NCBI RefSeq assembly: GCF_014189535.1
Contig: NZ_CP050307.1
Span: 1,240,001 to 1,304,000 of the forward strand
DNA from: Rhizobium lusitanum
GTDB taxonomy: Bacteria > Pseudomonadota > Alphaproteobacteria > Rhizobiales > Rhizobiaceae
Reading direction: 5' to 3'
Length of the DNA stretch: 64,000 nucleotides
In this document: piece by piece, positions 33,302 to 42,123 of the stretch
Position numbering within the stretch: position 1 is the first letter of the stretch
Layout: every line of letters begins with the position of its first letter
Notes under the pieces: model-generated
Databases searched by the model: none
What the model saw: the letters and a program-made list of their open reading frames with translations, nothing else
What the model was told of the DNA's origin: nothing
Program-made: the position numbers and the translations under genes

Positions 33302-34504
33302 CTAGAAGCGTCTCCAATGCCGCGAGAACTCATCCGTCTTGCCGATGGCGTGGATCACCCCATGCAGTTCCGCCAACCCCTTCAGGCGCCCGATCAGGGA
33401 GTAGCCAGGATTGGTCGGCTTATCGACATCGTCGCCGATTAGATGGCCATGATCGGGGCGCATCGGGATCAGATGATCTGCCCGCCCCTCGGCCCGACGC
33501 CGGGCCTCTTCCGCCAGAAGCGTGCGCAGGATGGCATACATATCGCTGCGGCCCTCGAGATGGGACGCTTCGACGAAGGAACCGTCCGGCTCGATCGCCA
33601 CGTCGCGCAAATGGGCGAAATTGATGCGCGGCGCGAATTCGCGGGCAATGGCAAGCACGTCGTTGTCGGCGCGCGAGCCGAGGGAGCCGACGCAAAGCGT
33701 CAGGCCGTTGGCCGGATGATCGACACTGGCGACGATGCGGCGTAGATCCTCAGCCGTCGAAACCACGCGCGGCAGGCCGAACAGTGAAATCGGCGGATCG
33801 TCGGGATGGATGGCAAGCCGTGCACCGACCTCCGCCGCCACGGGGACGACTTCACGCAGAAATCTGTCGAGGTTCGCCCGTAGATCGTCGGCCGTCACTC
33901 CATCGAAGGAATCGATCTCGGCGCGAATGGCCTCCCGGCCATAGCTGTCCTCGCCGCCGGGAAGTCCGGCGATGATATTGCTTTCGAGGCGCCGAACCGC
34001 TTCTTCGGAGAGCTCCGCCAACCGCTTCTCGGCGCGCTGCACAAGCGCCGGCGTGTAGCTCGCCTCGGCACCTTTCCGGCGCAGAACGAAGGCGTCGTAG
34101 GCGACGAACTCCACCATGTCGAACCGAAGTGCCAGCGCCGTTGTCGGCATCTCGAAACGCAGGTCCGTGCGCGTCCAGTCGACCACAGGCATGAAATTGT
34201 AGCAGATCGTGTTGATGCCGGAGCGGGCGAGATTGACCAGCGTGTCCTTCCAGACGTCGATTGCCTTCGCAGCGCCAGCGCCGCCGAGCTTGATGGCGCT
34301 CGGGATCGGGATCGATTCACAGACGCTCCAGCGCATGCCGGCGGCATCCACCAGGACCTTGCGCGCCTCAATCTCTTCCGGTGTCCATGTACGGGAATGG
34401 GAGACTTCATGCAGCGCCGTGACGACACCTGTTGCTCCGCCCTGACGGGCGTGAATGAGTGGAACGAGATCTTTAGGCCCGAACCAGCGCCAGCAACTCT
34501 CCAT
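33302..34504 (-). CDS. uxuA: Mannonate dehydratase
   Basis: A 400-residue protein. MESCWRWFGPKDLV, SVCESIPIP, YNFMPVVDWTRTDL, AIHPDDPPISLFGLPRVVS, LCVGSLGSRADND and HLRDV are UxuA family signatures, including the Cys/His/Asp metal and catalytic positions. It dehydrates D-mannonate to 2-keto-3-deoxygluconate in hexuronate breakdown. GGGAGA precedes the ATG at 34504. It is divergent from a GntR regulator with paired operator-like sites between. Neither uxaC nor an oxidoreductase of the pathway is in the window, so the rest of the route is elsewhere. Confidence 0.93.
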   Translation of the reverse strand: MESCWRWFGPKDLVPLIHARQGGATGVVTALHEVSHSRTWTPEEIEARKVLVDAAGMRWSVCESIPIPSAIKLGGAGAAKAIDVWKDTLVNLARSGINTICYNFMPVVDWTRTDLRFEMPTTALALRFDMVEFVAYDAFVLRRKGAEASYTPALVQRAEKRLAELSEEAVRRLESNIIAGLPGGEDSYGREAIRAEIDSFDGVTADDLRANLDRFLREVVPVAAEVGARLAIHPDDPPISLFGLPRVVSTAEDLRRIVASVDHPANGLTLCVGSLGSRADNDVLAIAREFAPRINFAHLRDVAIEPDGSFVEASHLEGRSDMYAILRTLLAEEARRRAEGRADHLIPMRPDHGHLIGDDVDKPTNPGYSLIGRLKGLAELHGVIHAIGKTDEFSRHWRRF

Positions 34505-34520
34505 GTGATATCTCCCTGAT

Positions 34521-34604
34521 TTGTTGGTCAACATAATGCCAGATCCTAGATTGTCCATTCCATTGCTACCTCTATCCCGCTTGACATCTCTTATTGACCA
34601 ACAA
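34521..34604. promoter_or_regulatory. Paired GntR-type operators between uxuA and its regulator
   Basis: TTGTTGGTCAA (34521-34531) and its exact inverse TTGACCAACAA (34594-34604) flank the intergenic region. The right copy lies between a TTGACA -35 (34581-34586) and a TATCTT-like -10 of the regulator gene, and the left copy lies 17 bases before uxuA. The core agrees with the TTGGTNNACCAA theme of FadR/UxuR-type regulators. Confidence 0.72.
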
Positions 34605-34628
34605 TATCTTCTTCGAGATGGAGGACGC

Positions 34629-35342
34629 ATGGCGACGGAAACCGCAGAGGTCGGGGACAAGGGATCGGCGGTGGACCAGGTGGTCGATGCGCTTCGTCGG
34701 CTGATGCGCGAGCGCAATCTCGGCCTCGGCGACGCCCTTCCCTCGGAAATCGAGTTGGCGGCGATGTTCAACAGCAGCCGCAACACCGTGCGCGAAGCGA
34801 TCCGCATATTGAAAGCATACGGCATCGTCGAAAGCAGGCAGAAGGTCGGGGCCGTCATCACGGACCGGCGTCAGCAGGCACTGATGGAGCAGTTCTCCTT
34901 CGCGCTCGATATTTCCGCCGAAAGCTTTCTCGACATCCAGGGTTTTCGCCGGCTGATCGAAGTCAATCTCTCCGATCTCCTGTTCGAACATATCGACGAT
35001 GCCGGCATTGCCCGGCTGGAGACGATCAACGACGCCATGAAGCTGGCACCGGACCTATCGGATGCCGCCGCATTCGACTTCAAGTTCCACGCCACACTGG
35101 TGGGCCTTGCCGGCAATCAGACGGTGTCACAAGTCTATGGCATTCTGCAGCCATTGTTGCAGCGTCTGATGGAGGCGGGAAAACGCTCCCGCGCCGCCGT
35201 CGACAACGCTTATGACGACCATCGCGACATCATCGCCGCACTGAAGCAACGCGACCGCATTGCCTACGCCTATCACATGAACCGTCATCTTAACGCCGGA
35301 TTGCAGTTCATCCAGCCATCCAAAGAGCCGCGGCAGATTTGA
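34629..35342 (+). CDS. GntR-family transcriptional regulator (UxuR/FadR subfamily)
   Basis: A 237-residue protein. The winged helix VVDALRRLMRERNLGLGDALPSEIELAAMFNSSRNTVREAIRILKAYGIVESRQKVGAVI is followed by an FCD domain with the DFKFHATLVGL and DDHRDIIAAL metal-binding histidines. ATG 34629 follows GGAGG. It is divergent from uxuA and 30 bases ahead of beta-mannosidase on the same strand, so it probably regulates both arms in response to a sugar acid such as mannonate or a 2-keto-3-deoxy acid. Confidence 0.9.
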   Translation: MATETAEVGDKGSAVDQVVDALRRLMRERNLGLGDALPSEIELAAMFNSSRNTVREAIRILKAYGIVESRQKVGAVITDRRQQALMEQFSFALDISAESFLDIQGFRRLIEVNLSDLLFEHIDDAGIARLETINDAMKLAPDLSDAAAFDFKFHATLVGLAGNQTVSQVYGILQPLLQRLMEAGKRSRAAVDNAYDDHRDIIAALKQRDRIAYAYHMNRHLNAGLQFIQPSKEPRQI

Positions 35343-35372
35343 CACAATCCATCTCATGACGGACCGACAAGC

Positions 35373-37844
35373 ATGAAGACACTAGCACTCGACACCGGCT
35401 GGACCCTCTCCCGCCTCCGCGCACCCTCCACCGCCCCCTCCCTGCCCACAACGATCCCGGCCACCGTGCCGGGCAATGTGCACACCGATCTCCTGTCCGC
35501 CCGACTGATCACGAACCCCTATCTCGATGTCAACGAGATCTCCCAGGACTGGATAGGCCGCTCGGCCTGGCGCTACCGTATGGCCTTCAACTGGGATAGC
35601 GATGACGCGGATCAGGTCGATCTCTCCTGCCTTGGCCTCGACACGGCGGCACGCGTAGAGCTAAATGGCACCTTGCTCGGCGAGACGCGCAACATGCACC
35701 GCAGCTACCGTTTCGATATTCGTGAGAAACTCAAGGACGGCCGCAACGAGCTGATCATCGATTTCGAGTCCGCCTATGTCCATGGCGAGGCCGTGCGCGC
35801 CGCACTCGGCACCGCCGCCGACATCCCCGCCAACTATCCCGGCCCCAGCAACCTCATCCGCAAGATGGCCTGCAATTTCGGCTGGGACTGGGGCCCGACC
35901 GTCGTTACCGCCGGCATATGGAAGCCGGTCGCCATCGAGAGCTGGACGAAGGCGCGTTTGGGCACCGTTCGCCCGGAAATCACCCTGCAAGGCGGCGACG
36001 GCGTCGCCCGTGTGCGCGTCGAGATCGAATGGGCTGCCGAGGGCATGGACAGCGCGGCGCTTGTAATGTCGGTCGGCGGCAAGCGATCCGAGGTGCGCAT
36101 CGCACAGGGCGAAACGCATACGCTGGTGGAATGCCGGGTCGATAATCCTCAGGTCTGGTGGCCGCATGGGCTTGGCGACCAGCCGCTCTACGATCTTGAC
36201 CTCCAGCTTCTGGGGTCTGACGGCGCGGTGCTGGATCGCTGGCAACGGCGCGTCGGCTTCCGCTCGGTGCGGCTCGACACAACGCCCGATGAAATCGGCT
36301 CTGCCTTCACTCTCGTCGTCAACGACGTGCCGGTCTTTGCGCGTGGCGCCAACTGGATCCCGGACGATTGCTTCCTGCCGCGCGTGACGCGGGAGCGCTA
36401 TCGCGAGCGGATTGCCCAGGCCCGAGACGCCAATATGAATATCCTGCGCGTCTGGGGCGGCGGCATCTACGAGACCGATACCTTCTACGAGGAATGCGAC
36501 GCGGCGGGCATCATGGTCTGGCAGGACTTCCTCTTTGCCTGCGCCGCCTACCCTGAAGACGAGCCGGTCTACAGCGAGATCGAGGCGGAAGCCCGCGAGG
36601 CGATCACCCGGCTGATGCCCTATCCCTCGCTGGTGCTCTGGAACGGCAACAACGAGAATATCTGGGGCTATTTCGACTGGGGCTGGCAGGATGTGCTCGC
36701 CAACCGCCCCTGGGGCGCCGGCTACTATCTCGACCTCCTGCCCAAACTCGTCGCCGAGATCGACCCGACGCGGCCCTATTGGCCCGGCAGTCCCTATTCC
36801 GGCTCGATGGATATCGCACCGAATGCCGACGAGCATGGCTGCAAGCACATTTGGGATGTCTGGAACGAGGTCGGCTACGAGACCTACCGCAACTATATCC
36901 CACGTTTCTGCTCCGAATTCGGCTGGCAGGCGCCTCCGACCTACGGGACGCTTGCCGGATCCGTGCGGGAGAAAAATCGCGCGCCCGCCTCGCCCGGTGT
37001 TTTGCATCACCAGAAGGCCACGACCGGCAACAACAAGCTGCTGAAGGGTTTGGAGGGCTGGTTCCCCGCGCCGGAAAACTTCGACGACTGGCTCTTCGTT
37101 ACCCAACTCAATCAGGCCCGCGCCATCAGCTTCGGTGTCGACCACATGCGCTCGCATCGCCCCACCTGCATGGGCGCGATCGTCTGGCAGCTCAATGATT
37201 GCTGGCCGGTGACCTCCTGGGCAGCGATCGATGGCGGCGGGCGGAAGAAGCCGCTCTGGTACGCACTGCGCAACAGCTACGCCCCGCATCTCCTCACCAT
37301 CCAGCCGCGCGGCGATGGTCTCGCCGCCATCGCCGTCAACGATGCCACCCTGTTCTGGCGCGTGCCGTTCACCGTCGAGCGTTTCGACTTCAACGGCAAG
37401 CTTCTCGCTCGTCATTCCGTCTGGCGCATCCTCTGCGACCGCTTCGAAAATGCGGAGATATCGATCCCCAAGGATGTGGCGACACCCGGCGATCCCCAGC
37501 GGGAGTTTTTACGCGCCCGCCTCGGCGATTCCGACGCCTGGTGGTTCTTCGAAAAGGATATGGAGCTGCAATATCCGCAGCCGCGTTTCGAAATAGAGGC
37601 CGCGCCAACCGCAGACGGCATAGCCGTCACGGTCACGGCACAGACCTTCCTGCGCGATCTCTGCCTGTTTCCCGACCGGATCAACCCGGATGCCGAGGTC
37701 GACGACATGCTGGTCAGCCTGATGCCGGGCGAGAGCAGGACGTTCCGCATAAAGGGTCTGTCAAAAGAAGCCTGGGATGATGCCGATCTTTCTTCTGTCA
37801 TGCGCACGGCCAATCAGGTCGCGAGCGCTAATCAACATCGGTGA
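35373..37844 (+). CDS. Beta-mannosidase (GH2)
   Basis: An 823-residue cytoplasmic enzyme without a signal peptide. The N-terminal jelly roll (VPGNVHTDLL, AWRYRMAFNW) is typical of GH2 beta-mannosidases; in the TIM barrel the acid/base Glu428 lies in WNGNNEN and the nucleophile Glu515 in CSEFGWQ. It releases mannose from beta-mannosides taken up as oligosaccharides, or from beta-mannosyl groups of N-glycans. It follows the GntR gene by 30 bases, so the two are probably cotranscribed. A GH94-like protein is encoded 117 bases downstream. Confidence 0.93.
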   Translation: MKTLALDTGWTLSRLRAPSTAPSLPTTIPATVPGNVHTDLLSARLITNPYLDVNEISQDWIGRSAWRYRMAFNWDSDDADQVDLSCLGLDTAARVELNGTLLGETRNMHRSYRFDIREKLKDGRNELIIDFESAYVHGEAVRAALGTAADIPANYPGPSNLIRKMACNFGWDWGPTVVTAGIWKPVAIESWTKARLGTVRPEITLQGGDGVARVRVEIEWAAEGMDSAALVMSVGGKRSEVRIAQGETHTLVECRVDNPQVWWPHGLGDQPLYDLDLQLLGSDGAVLDRWQRRVGFRSVRLDTTPDEIGSAFTLVVNDVPVFARGANWIPDDCFLPRVTRERYRERIAQARDANMNILRVWGGGIYETDTFYEECDAAGIMVWQDFLFACAAYPEDEPVYSEIEAEAREAITRLMPYPSLVLWNGNNENIWGYFDWGWQDVLANRPWGAGYYLDLLPKLVAEIDPTRPYWPGSPYSGSMDIAPNADEHGCKHIWDVWNEVGYETYRNYIPRFCSEFGWQAPPTYGTLAGSVREKNRAPASPGVLHHQKATTGNNKLLKGLEGWFPAPENFDDWLFVTQLNQARAISFGVDHMRSHRPTCMGAIVWQLNDCWPVTSWAAIDGGGRKKPLWYALRNSYAPHLLTIQPRGDGLAAIAVNDATLFWRVPFTVERFDFNGKLLARHSVWRILCDRFENAEISIPKDVATPGDPQREFLRARLGDSDAWWFFEKDMELQYPQPRFEIEAAPTADGIAVTVTAQTFLRDLCLFPDRINPDAEVDDMLVSLMPGESRTFRIKGLSKEAWDDADLSSVMRTANQVASANQHR

Positions 37845-37961
37845 TACGGAAACAGTGTCACGAAAGATTGCGATCCTAGACGGCAAATTGCCGCCTATGA
37901 TCGCGCGGCACCTTATGATCTAGTGCGCGCTCCCGACCCATGAATCAGCGAGACACCGCCT

Positions 37962-40900
37962 ATGCCTTCGGAATCCCATCGTAGCTTTCAGACGCCCCGG
38001 CGCGAAGAACTCGGTCTTTCCACGCTTACCAATAGCGCCGGTCTCTCCGCATCGGCTCTGCCGAACGGCACGCTGTTTGCCATCGATTTCGCCGACCAGC
38101 AGGGCGGCGTCATGATCAACCAGGTGCTCGGATCGCCAGTCTATGGCGGCATCGAACGGCTCTATCTGCGCATCGGCGGCTCAAAGCCGGAAGTCGTGGA
38201 AATCGTCGGCCCGAAGGCGGCTGTGCGCTTCGGCCATGACGAAACGAGCTTCAGCTGGAGCGGCGAGACCGCAGGTGTCCGGCATACGGTGCGGCTACAG
38301 CTCCATCCCGGCGATACCGCCTGGTTCTGGCGAGTTTCGCTTGAGAATACGACGAGCAAGGCAGTTCCGGCCGATCTGGTGCTGATCCAGGATGTCGGCA
38401 TCGGCGACCGTGGCTTCCTGATGAACAGCGAGGCCTATGCCTCGCAATATATCGATCATCACATCGGCGCTCATGCCACCTTCGGGCCAGTTGTGATGAA
38501 CCGGCAAAATCTCAAACAGGGTGGCGGTCGCAATCCGTGGCTGGCGCAGGGTTGCATCGATGGCGCGGCCGCCTATGCAACGGATGCAATCCAGCTGATG
38601 GTGCCGGCCCCACGCGGCGATGCGCCCATGGTGCCGGGTTTCGGCGAAAACCTGGCGAGCACCCGCCGGCAGCACGAGGTCGCTTGCCCGGCGATCCAGT
38701 CGAAGCCGCTGACACTGGCACCAAAGGCGACTGCGACCACGACTTTCTTCGGTCTGTTCGTTGCCGATCACCCCTTGGCTTCCAGCGATGCCGATCTCGT
38801 CCGTCTCGATACCTTAGCGCTGGCACTCGGCCAGCTGGCAACGGCGGATATTGCCTCGGAGACACCGGTTCGCAGCCTGGTGCAGGATGCGCCGCTGTTC
38901 GTCACCGAGCCGTTGGACACCGCGGCCATCGACCAGCTTTATCCGGAGCGAATGCTGGAAGAACGTATCGACGGCAAGCTCTATTCCTTCTTCGTGCCGG
39001 AGGGTTCGCTGAACCGACATATCGTGCTGCGCGAGAAGGAGCGTCTCGTGGCACGCCGTCACGGCGCCATCGTCCGTAGCGGCCAGAACATGCTGCTCGA
39101 CGACCAGACCTTGGGTGCAACCTGCTGGATGCAGGGCATTTTCGCGGCACAGCTCACCATCGGTAACACCTCCTTTCACAAGCTGTTCTCGATCTCCCGC
39201 GATCCGTACAATCTGACGCGGGCAAGCGGGTTGCGTATTCTCGTGGATCTCGGCGAAGGCTGGCGCCTGCTCGGCGTGCCCGCCGCATTCGACATGGGCC
39301 TCAGCGATGTCAGATGGATCTACAAGCTTGCCGGCCACACCATCACTGTGACGGCGGCAGCCTCCGGTGACGACCCTGCCATGCAGTGGAACGTCACGGT
39401 CGAGGGCAAAGCCTGCCGCTTCCTGGTGTTCGGCCAGATCGTCCTCGGCGAGCGTGACTATGAAGCTGTCGCCAACATTGAAATCGATACGGCGGCCAAG
39501 CAGATATCCTTCCGTCCACAATCCTCCTGGCTTTGGGATCGCTACCCGCAGGCAGCCTACCATCTCGTCACCGCGACGCCGGACGTCTTCGAGGCGATCG
39601 GTGGCGACGAACTTCTCTATAGCGACGGCATTTCACGCAACGGTCCCTTCATCGCGCTGAAGTCGCTCCCAACCCAAGGCTTCAGCTTTGCCGTCACCGG
39701 ATCGATGACCGATACGGCTGCGGGTGAAGCCCTCGCGGCACGTTACAAGGCAGGCGTCAGCGCTGAGGACATGCTCGCGCCGGCACAGCGCTTCTGGAGC
39801 CATGTGACGCGCGGCTTGCGCGTCAAGGGCAGCGGGCCGGATATCATCGAGCAGGCGGTGATGTTGCCCTGGCTGGCGCATGACGCCATCATCCATCTGA
39901 GCGTGCCGCACGGCCTTGAGCAATATACCGGGGCTGCCTGGGGAACGCGCGACGTCTGCCAAGGACCGGTGGAATTTCTGCTTGCCTATGAGCACGACGC
40001 CGAGGTGAAGCAAGTTCTGAGCACCGTCTTTTCCGAGCAATATCGCGACCGGGGCGACTGGCCGCAATGGTTCATGCTGGAGCCCTATGCCAATATCCGT
40101 GCCGGCGAGAGCCATGGCGATATCGTCGTCTGGCCGCTGAAGGCGCTCTGCGACTATATCGAGGCGACGGGCGATATCGCCTTCCTCGCCGAGACCGTTC
40201 CCTGGCGAGCCGATGACACCATGCAGCGGACGGAAGAGACGGCAACGATCTCCGACCACGTCGAAAAGCTGCTCGATACCGTCCGCAGCCGCTTCGTCCC
40301 CGGCACCAGCCTGATCCGCTATGGCGAAGGCGACTGGAACGACAGCCTGCAGCCGGCCGATCCGAATCTGCGCGACTGGATGGTCAGCAGCTGGACCGTC
40401 TCGCTGCTCTATGAACAACTGGTGCGCTATGCCGCGATCCTGACGCTCGCCAGTCGAGATGAAGAGGCACAGTCGCTGAAGGAAACCGCCGCCGCCATGC
40501 GCAGCGATTTCAATCGCCTGCTGATGCGCGACGGCATTGTCGCAGGCTACGGCGTCTTCGATCCGAGCCATGACGGCGTCGAGCTGCTGCTGCATCCGAC
40601 CGACACGCGCACGGGCCTGCATTTTTCGCTGATCGCGATGACCCAGCCGATGCTCGGCGGCCTGTTCACGCCGGAGCAGCGGCATGACCATATGAAGCTG
40701 ATCAGCGCGAACCTGCTCTTCCCGGACGGCGTAAGATTGATGGAGAAGCCGGCCACCTATGCCGGCGGGCCGGAAACGCTGTTCCGCCGCGCCGAATCCT
40801 CGTCCTTCTTCGGGCGCGAGATCGGGCTGATGTATGTGCACGCGCATCTGCGTTACTGCGAGGCGCTGGCCCTGGATAACGATGCCGAGGGTGTCTGGAG

Positions 40901-41222
40901 CGCGCTGGCGCTCGCCAATCCGATCTCGGTCAGCGGCCGGCTAGACCATGCGTCGCTGCGACAGCGCAACACCTATTTCAGCAGCAGCGATGCAGCTTTC
41001 GATGACCGCTATCATGCTTCGTCCGATTGGGATCGCGTCAAGGCGGGCGATATCGCCGTCGATGGCGGCTGGCGGATCTATTCGAGCGGCCCGGGCCTCT
41101 ACACCAAGAGCCTGATCAACAACGTCTTCGGTTTCAAGCGGCATTTTGGCCAGCGTGTCCACAAGCCGCTATTGCCGGCATCGGTTGACGTTTCCGAGGT
41201 CGAACTGGATTTCAAGGCGTAA
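37962..41222 (+). CDS. GH94/cellobiose phosphorylase-like protein (GH36-type catalytic domain), substrate unknown
   Basis: A 1086-residue protein without a signal peptide. An N-terminal beta-sandwich region (about 30-420, with NGTLFAIDFADQQG and GIERLYLRIGG) leads to an alpha/alpha-barrel with AAWGTRDVCQGP, RGDWPQWFMLEPYANIRAGESHGDIV, and GEGDWNDSLQP, the last holding the aspartate that acts as acid in GH94 phosphorylases. Length and order fit 1,2-beta-oligoglucan phosphorylase-like proteins more than the 800-residue cellobiose phosphorylases. It could split a beta-linked oligosaccharide with phosphate. Expression with beta-mannosidase points to a plant or own glycan, but which one is not clear. 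The start has only a weak ribosome binding site. Confidence 0.75.
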   Translation: MPSESHRSFQTPRREELGLSTLTNSAGLSASALPNGTLFAIDFADQQGGVMINQVLGSPVYGGIERLYLRIGGSKPEVVEIVGPKAAVRFGHDETSFSWSGETAGVRHTVRLQLHPGDTAWFWRVSLENTTSKAVPADLVLIQDVGIGDRGFLMNSEAYASQYIDHHIGAHATFGPVVMNRQNLKQGGGRNPWLAQGCIDGAAAYATDAIQLMVPAPRGDAPMVPGFGENLASTRRQHEVACPAIQSKPLTLAPKATATTTFFGLFVADHPLASSDADLVRLDTLALALGQLATADIASETPVRSLVQDAPLFVTEPLDTAAIDQLYPERMLEERIDGKLYSFFVPEGSLNRHIVLREKERLVARRHGAIVRSGQNMLLDDQTLGATCWMQGIFAAQLTIGNTSFHKLFSISRDPYNLTRASGLRILVDLGEGWRLLGVPAAFDMGLSDVRWIYKLAGHTITVTAAASGDDPAMQWNVTVEGKACRFLVFGQIVLGERDYEAVANIEIDTAAKQISFRPQSSWLWDRYPQAAYHLVTATPDVFEAIGGDELLYSDGISRNGPFIALKSLPTQGFSFAVTGSMTDTAAGEALAARYKAGVSAEDMLAPAQRFWSHVTRGLRVKGSGPDIIEQAVMLPWLAHDAIIHLSVPHGLEQYTGAAWGTRDVCQGPVEFLLAYEHDAEVKQVLSTVFSEQYRDRGDWPQWFMLEPYANIRAGESHGDIVVWPLKALCDYIEATGDIAFLAETVPWRADDTMQRTEETATISDHVEKLLDTVRSRFVPGTSLIRYGEGDWNDSLQPADPNLRDWMVSSWTVSLLYEQLVRYAAILTLASRDEEAQSLKETAAAMRSDFNRLLMRDGIVAGYGVFDPSHDGVELLLHPTDTRTGLHFSLIAMTQPMLGGLFTPEQRHDHMKLISANLLFPDGVRLMEKPATYAGGPETLFRRAESSSFFGREIGLMYVHAHLRYCEALALDNDAEGVWSALALANPISVSGRLDHASLRQRNTYFSSSDAAFDDRYHASSDWDRVKAGDIAVDGGWRIYSSGPGLYTKSLINNVFGFKRHFGQRVHKPLLPASVDVSEVELDFKA

Positions 41223-41224
41223 TC

Positions 41225-41250
41225 AAAAAGGGGCCGCATGTAGCGGCCCC
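41225..41250 (-). terminator. Rho-independent terminator for the aldo/keto reductase gene
   Basis: On the minus strand GGGGCCGC pairs with GCGGCCCC around a five-base loop (41230-41250) and is followed by TTTTTG (41225-41229). It lies 16 bases past the aldo/keto reductase stop and also faces the end of the GH94-like gene. Confidence 0.88.
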
Positions 41251-41266
41251 TCTCCAGATTTTGTAA

Positions 41267-42097
41267 TTAGGCGGCTTCGTCCCAGACCGGCGCGAGGCCA
41301 TCGGGGCTAACGATCCGCCCCTTGGGCTCGGCAAGCGCATGGATCGCTGCCATTTCTTCCGCCGTCAGCTCGAAATCGAAGATTGCTGCATTTTCCTGGG
41401 CACGGGTCTCGGAGACCGTCTTCGACAGCACGACCAGCCCCTGCTGCACGATCCAGCGCAGGACGACCTGCGCGATCGATTTGCCATGCTGGCCGGCGAT
41501 CGCCTTCAGAACCGGATCGCCGAGCACCTTGCCATCCGCCATGGCGTAATAGGCGGTGATGGACATGCCGAGGCTCTTGGCGGTGTCGATCACCGGCGAC
41601 TGGTCGAGATAGGGGTGATACTCAACCTGACTGGTGACGAGCGGCAGCTCGCTGAGCTTTACGGCTTCCGTCATCAGCGCCCGATTGAAGTTCGAGACGC
41701 CGATGTGGCGGACCTTGCCGGCCTTGGCAACCTCGTTCAAGGCGCCAATCTGCTCGGCAAGCGGCACGGTATCGTTCGGCCAATGGAGGAGGACCAGATC
41801 GACATAGTCGGTCTTCAGCTTCTTCAGGCTTTCATCAACTGAAGCAACGAAAGCAGCGTGCTTATAGTTTTCGACCCAGACCTTTGTGGTCAGGAGGAGA
41901 TCGGCGCGGGCAAGACCAGAGCGCAAGATACCATCACCGACTTCGGCCTCGTTGCCGTAGATCTGGGCAGTGTCGACGTGCCGGTAGCCATTCTTCAGCA
42001 CATGCGACACCATGCGTTCGGTATCCGAGCCTGGTATGCGGAAGGTGCCGAAGCCGAGAGCCGGGATCGATGCGCCATTGGCGTTGACGAGATTCAT
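41267..42097 (-). CDS. Aldo/keto reductase (2,5-diketogluconate reductase-like)
   Basis: A 276-residue TIM-barrel enzyme. GYRHVDTAQIYGNEAEVG (catalytic Asp and Tyr), LLTTKVWVEN (Lys), VLLHWPND (His) and IVLSKTV-like VVLSKTVSETRAQEN are AKR5-type signatures (dkgA/dkgB). It reduces a keto group of a sugar acid or small carbonyl with NADPH. AAAGGAAA precedes the ATG at 42097, which is favoured over ATG 42118. It follows the MFS gene by 26 bases, so it is the second gene of an operon and ends at a strong terminator. Confidence 0.9.
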   Translation of the reverse strand: MNLVNANGASIPALGFGTFRIPGSDTERMVSHVLKNGYRHVDTAQIYGNEAEVGDGILRSGLARADLLLTTKVWVENYKHAAFVASVDESLKKLKTDYVDLVLLHWPNDTVPLAEQIGALNEVAKAGKVRHIGVSNFNRALMTEAVKLSELPLVTSQVEYHPYLDQSPVIDTAKSLGMSITAYYAMADGKVLGDPVLKAIAGQHGKSIAQVVLRWIVQQGLVVLSKTVSETRAQENAAIFDFELTAEEMAAIHALAEPKGRIVSPDGLAPVWDEAA

Positions 42098-42123
42098 GAG
42101 ATTTCCTTTCGATTGCAAAACGA

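Noticed and set aside
35661..37415. 584-codon minus-strand open frame antisense to beta-mannosidase
   Set aside because: It is a shadow of the GH2 gene in GC-rich DNA; no family sequence, no ribosome binding site, and the plus-strand gene is certain.
39633..40847. 404-codon minus-strand open frame antisense to the GH94-like gene
   Set aside because: A shadow of a long, motif-rich plus-strand gene.
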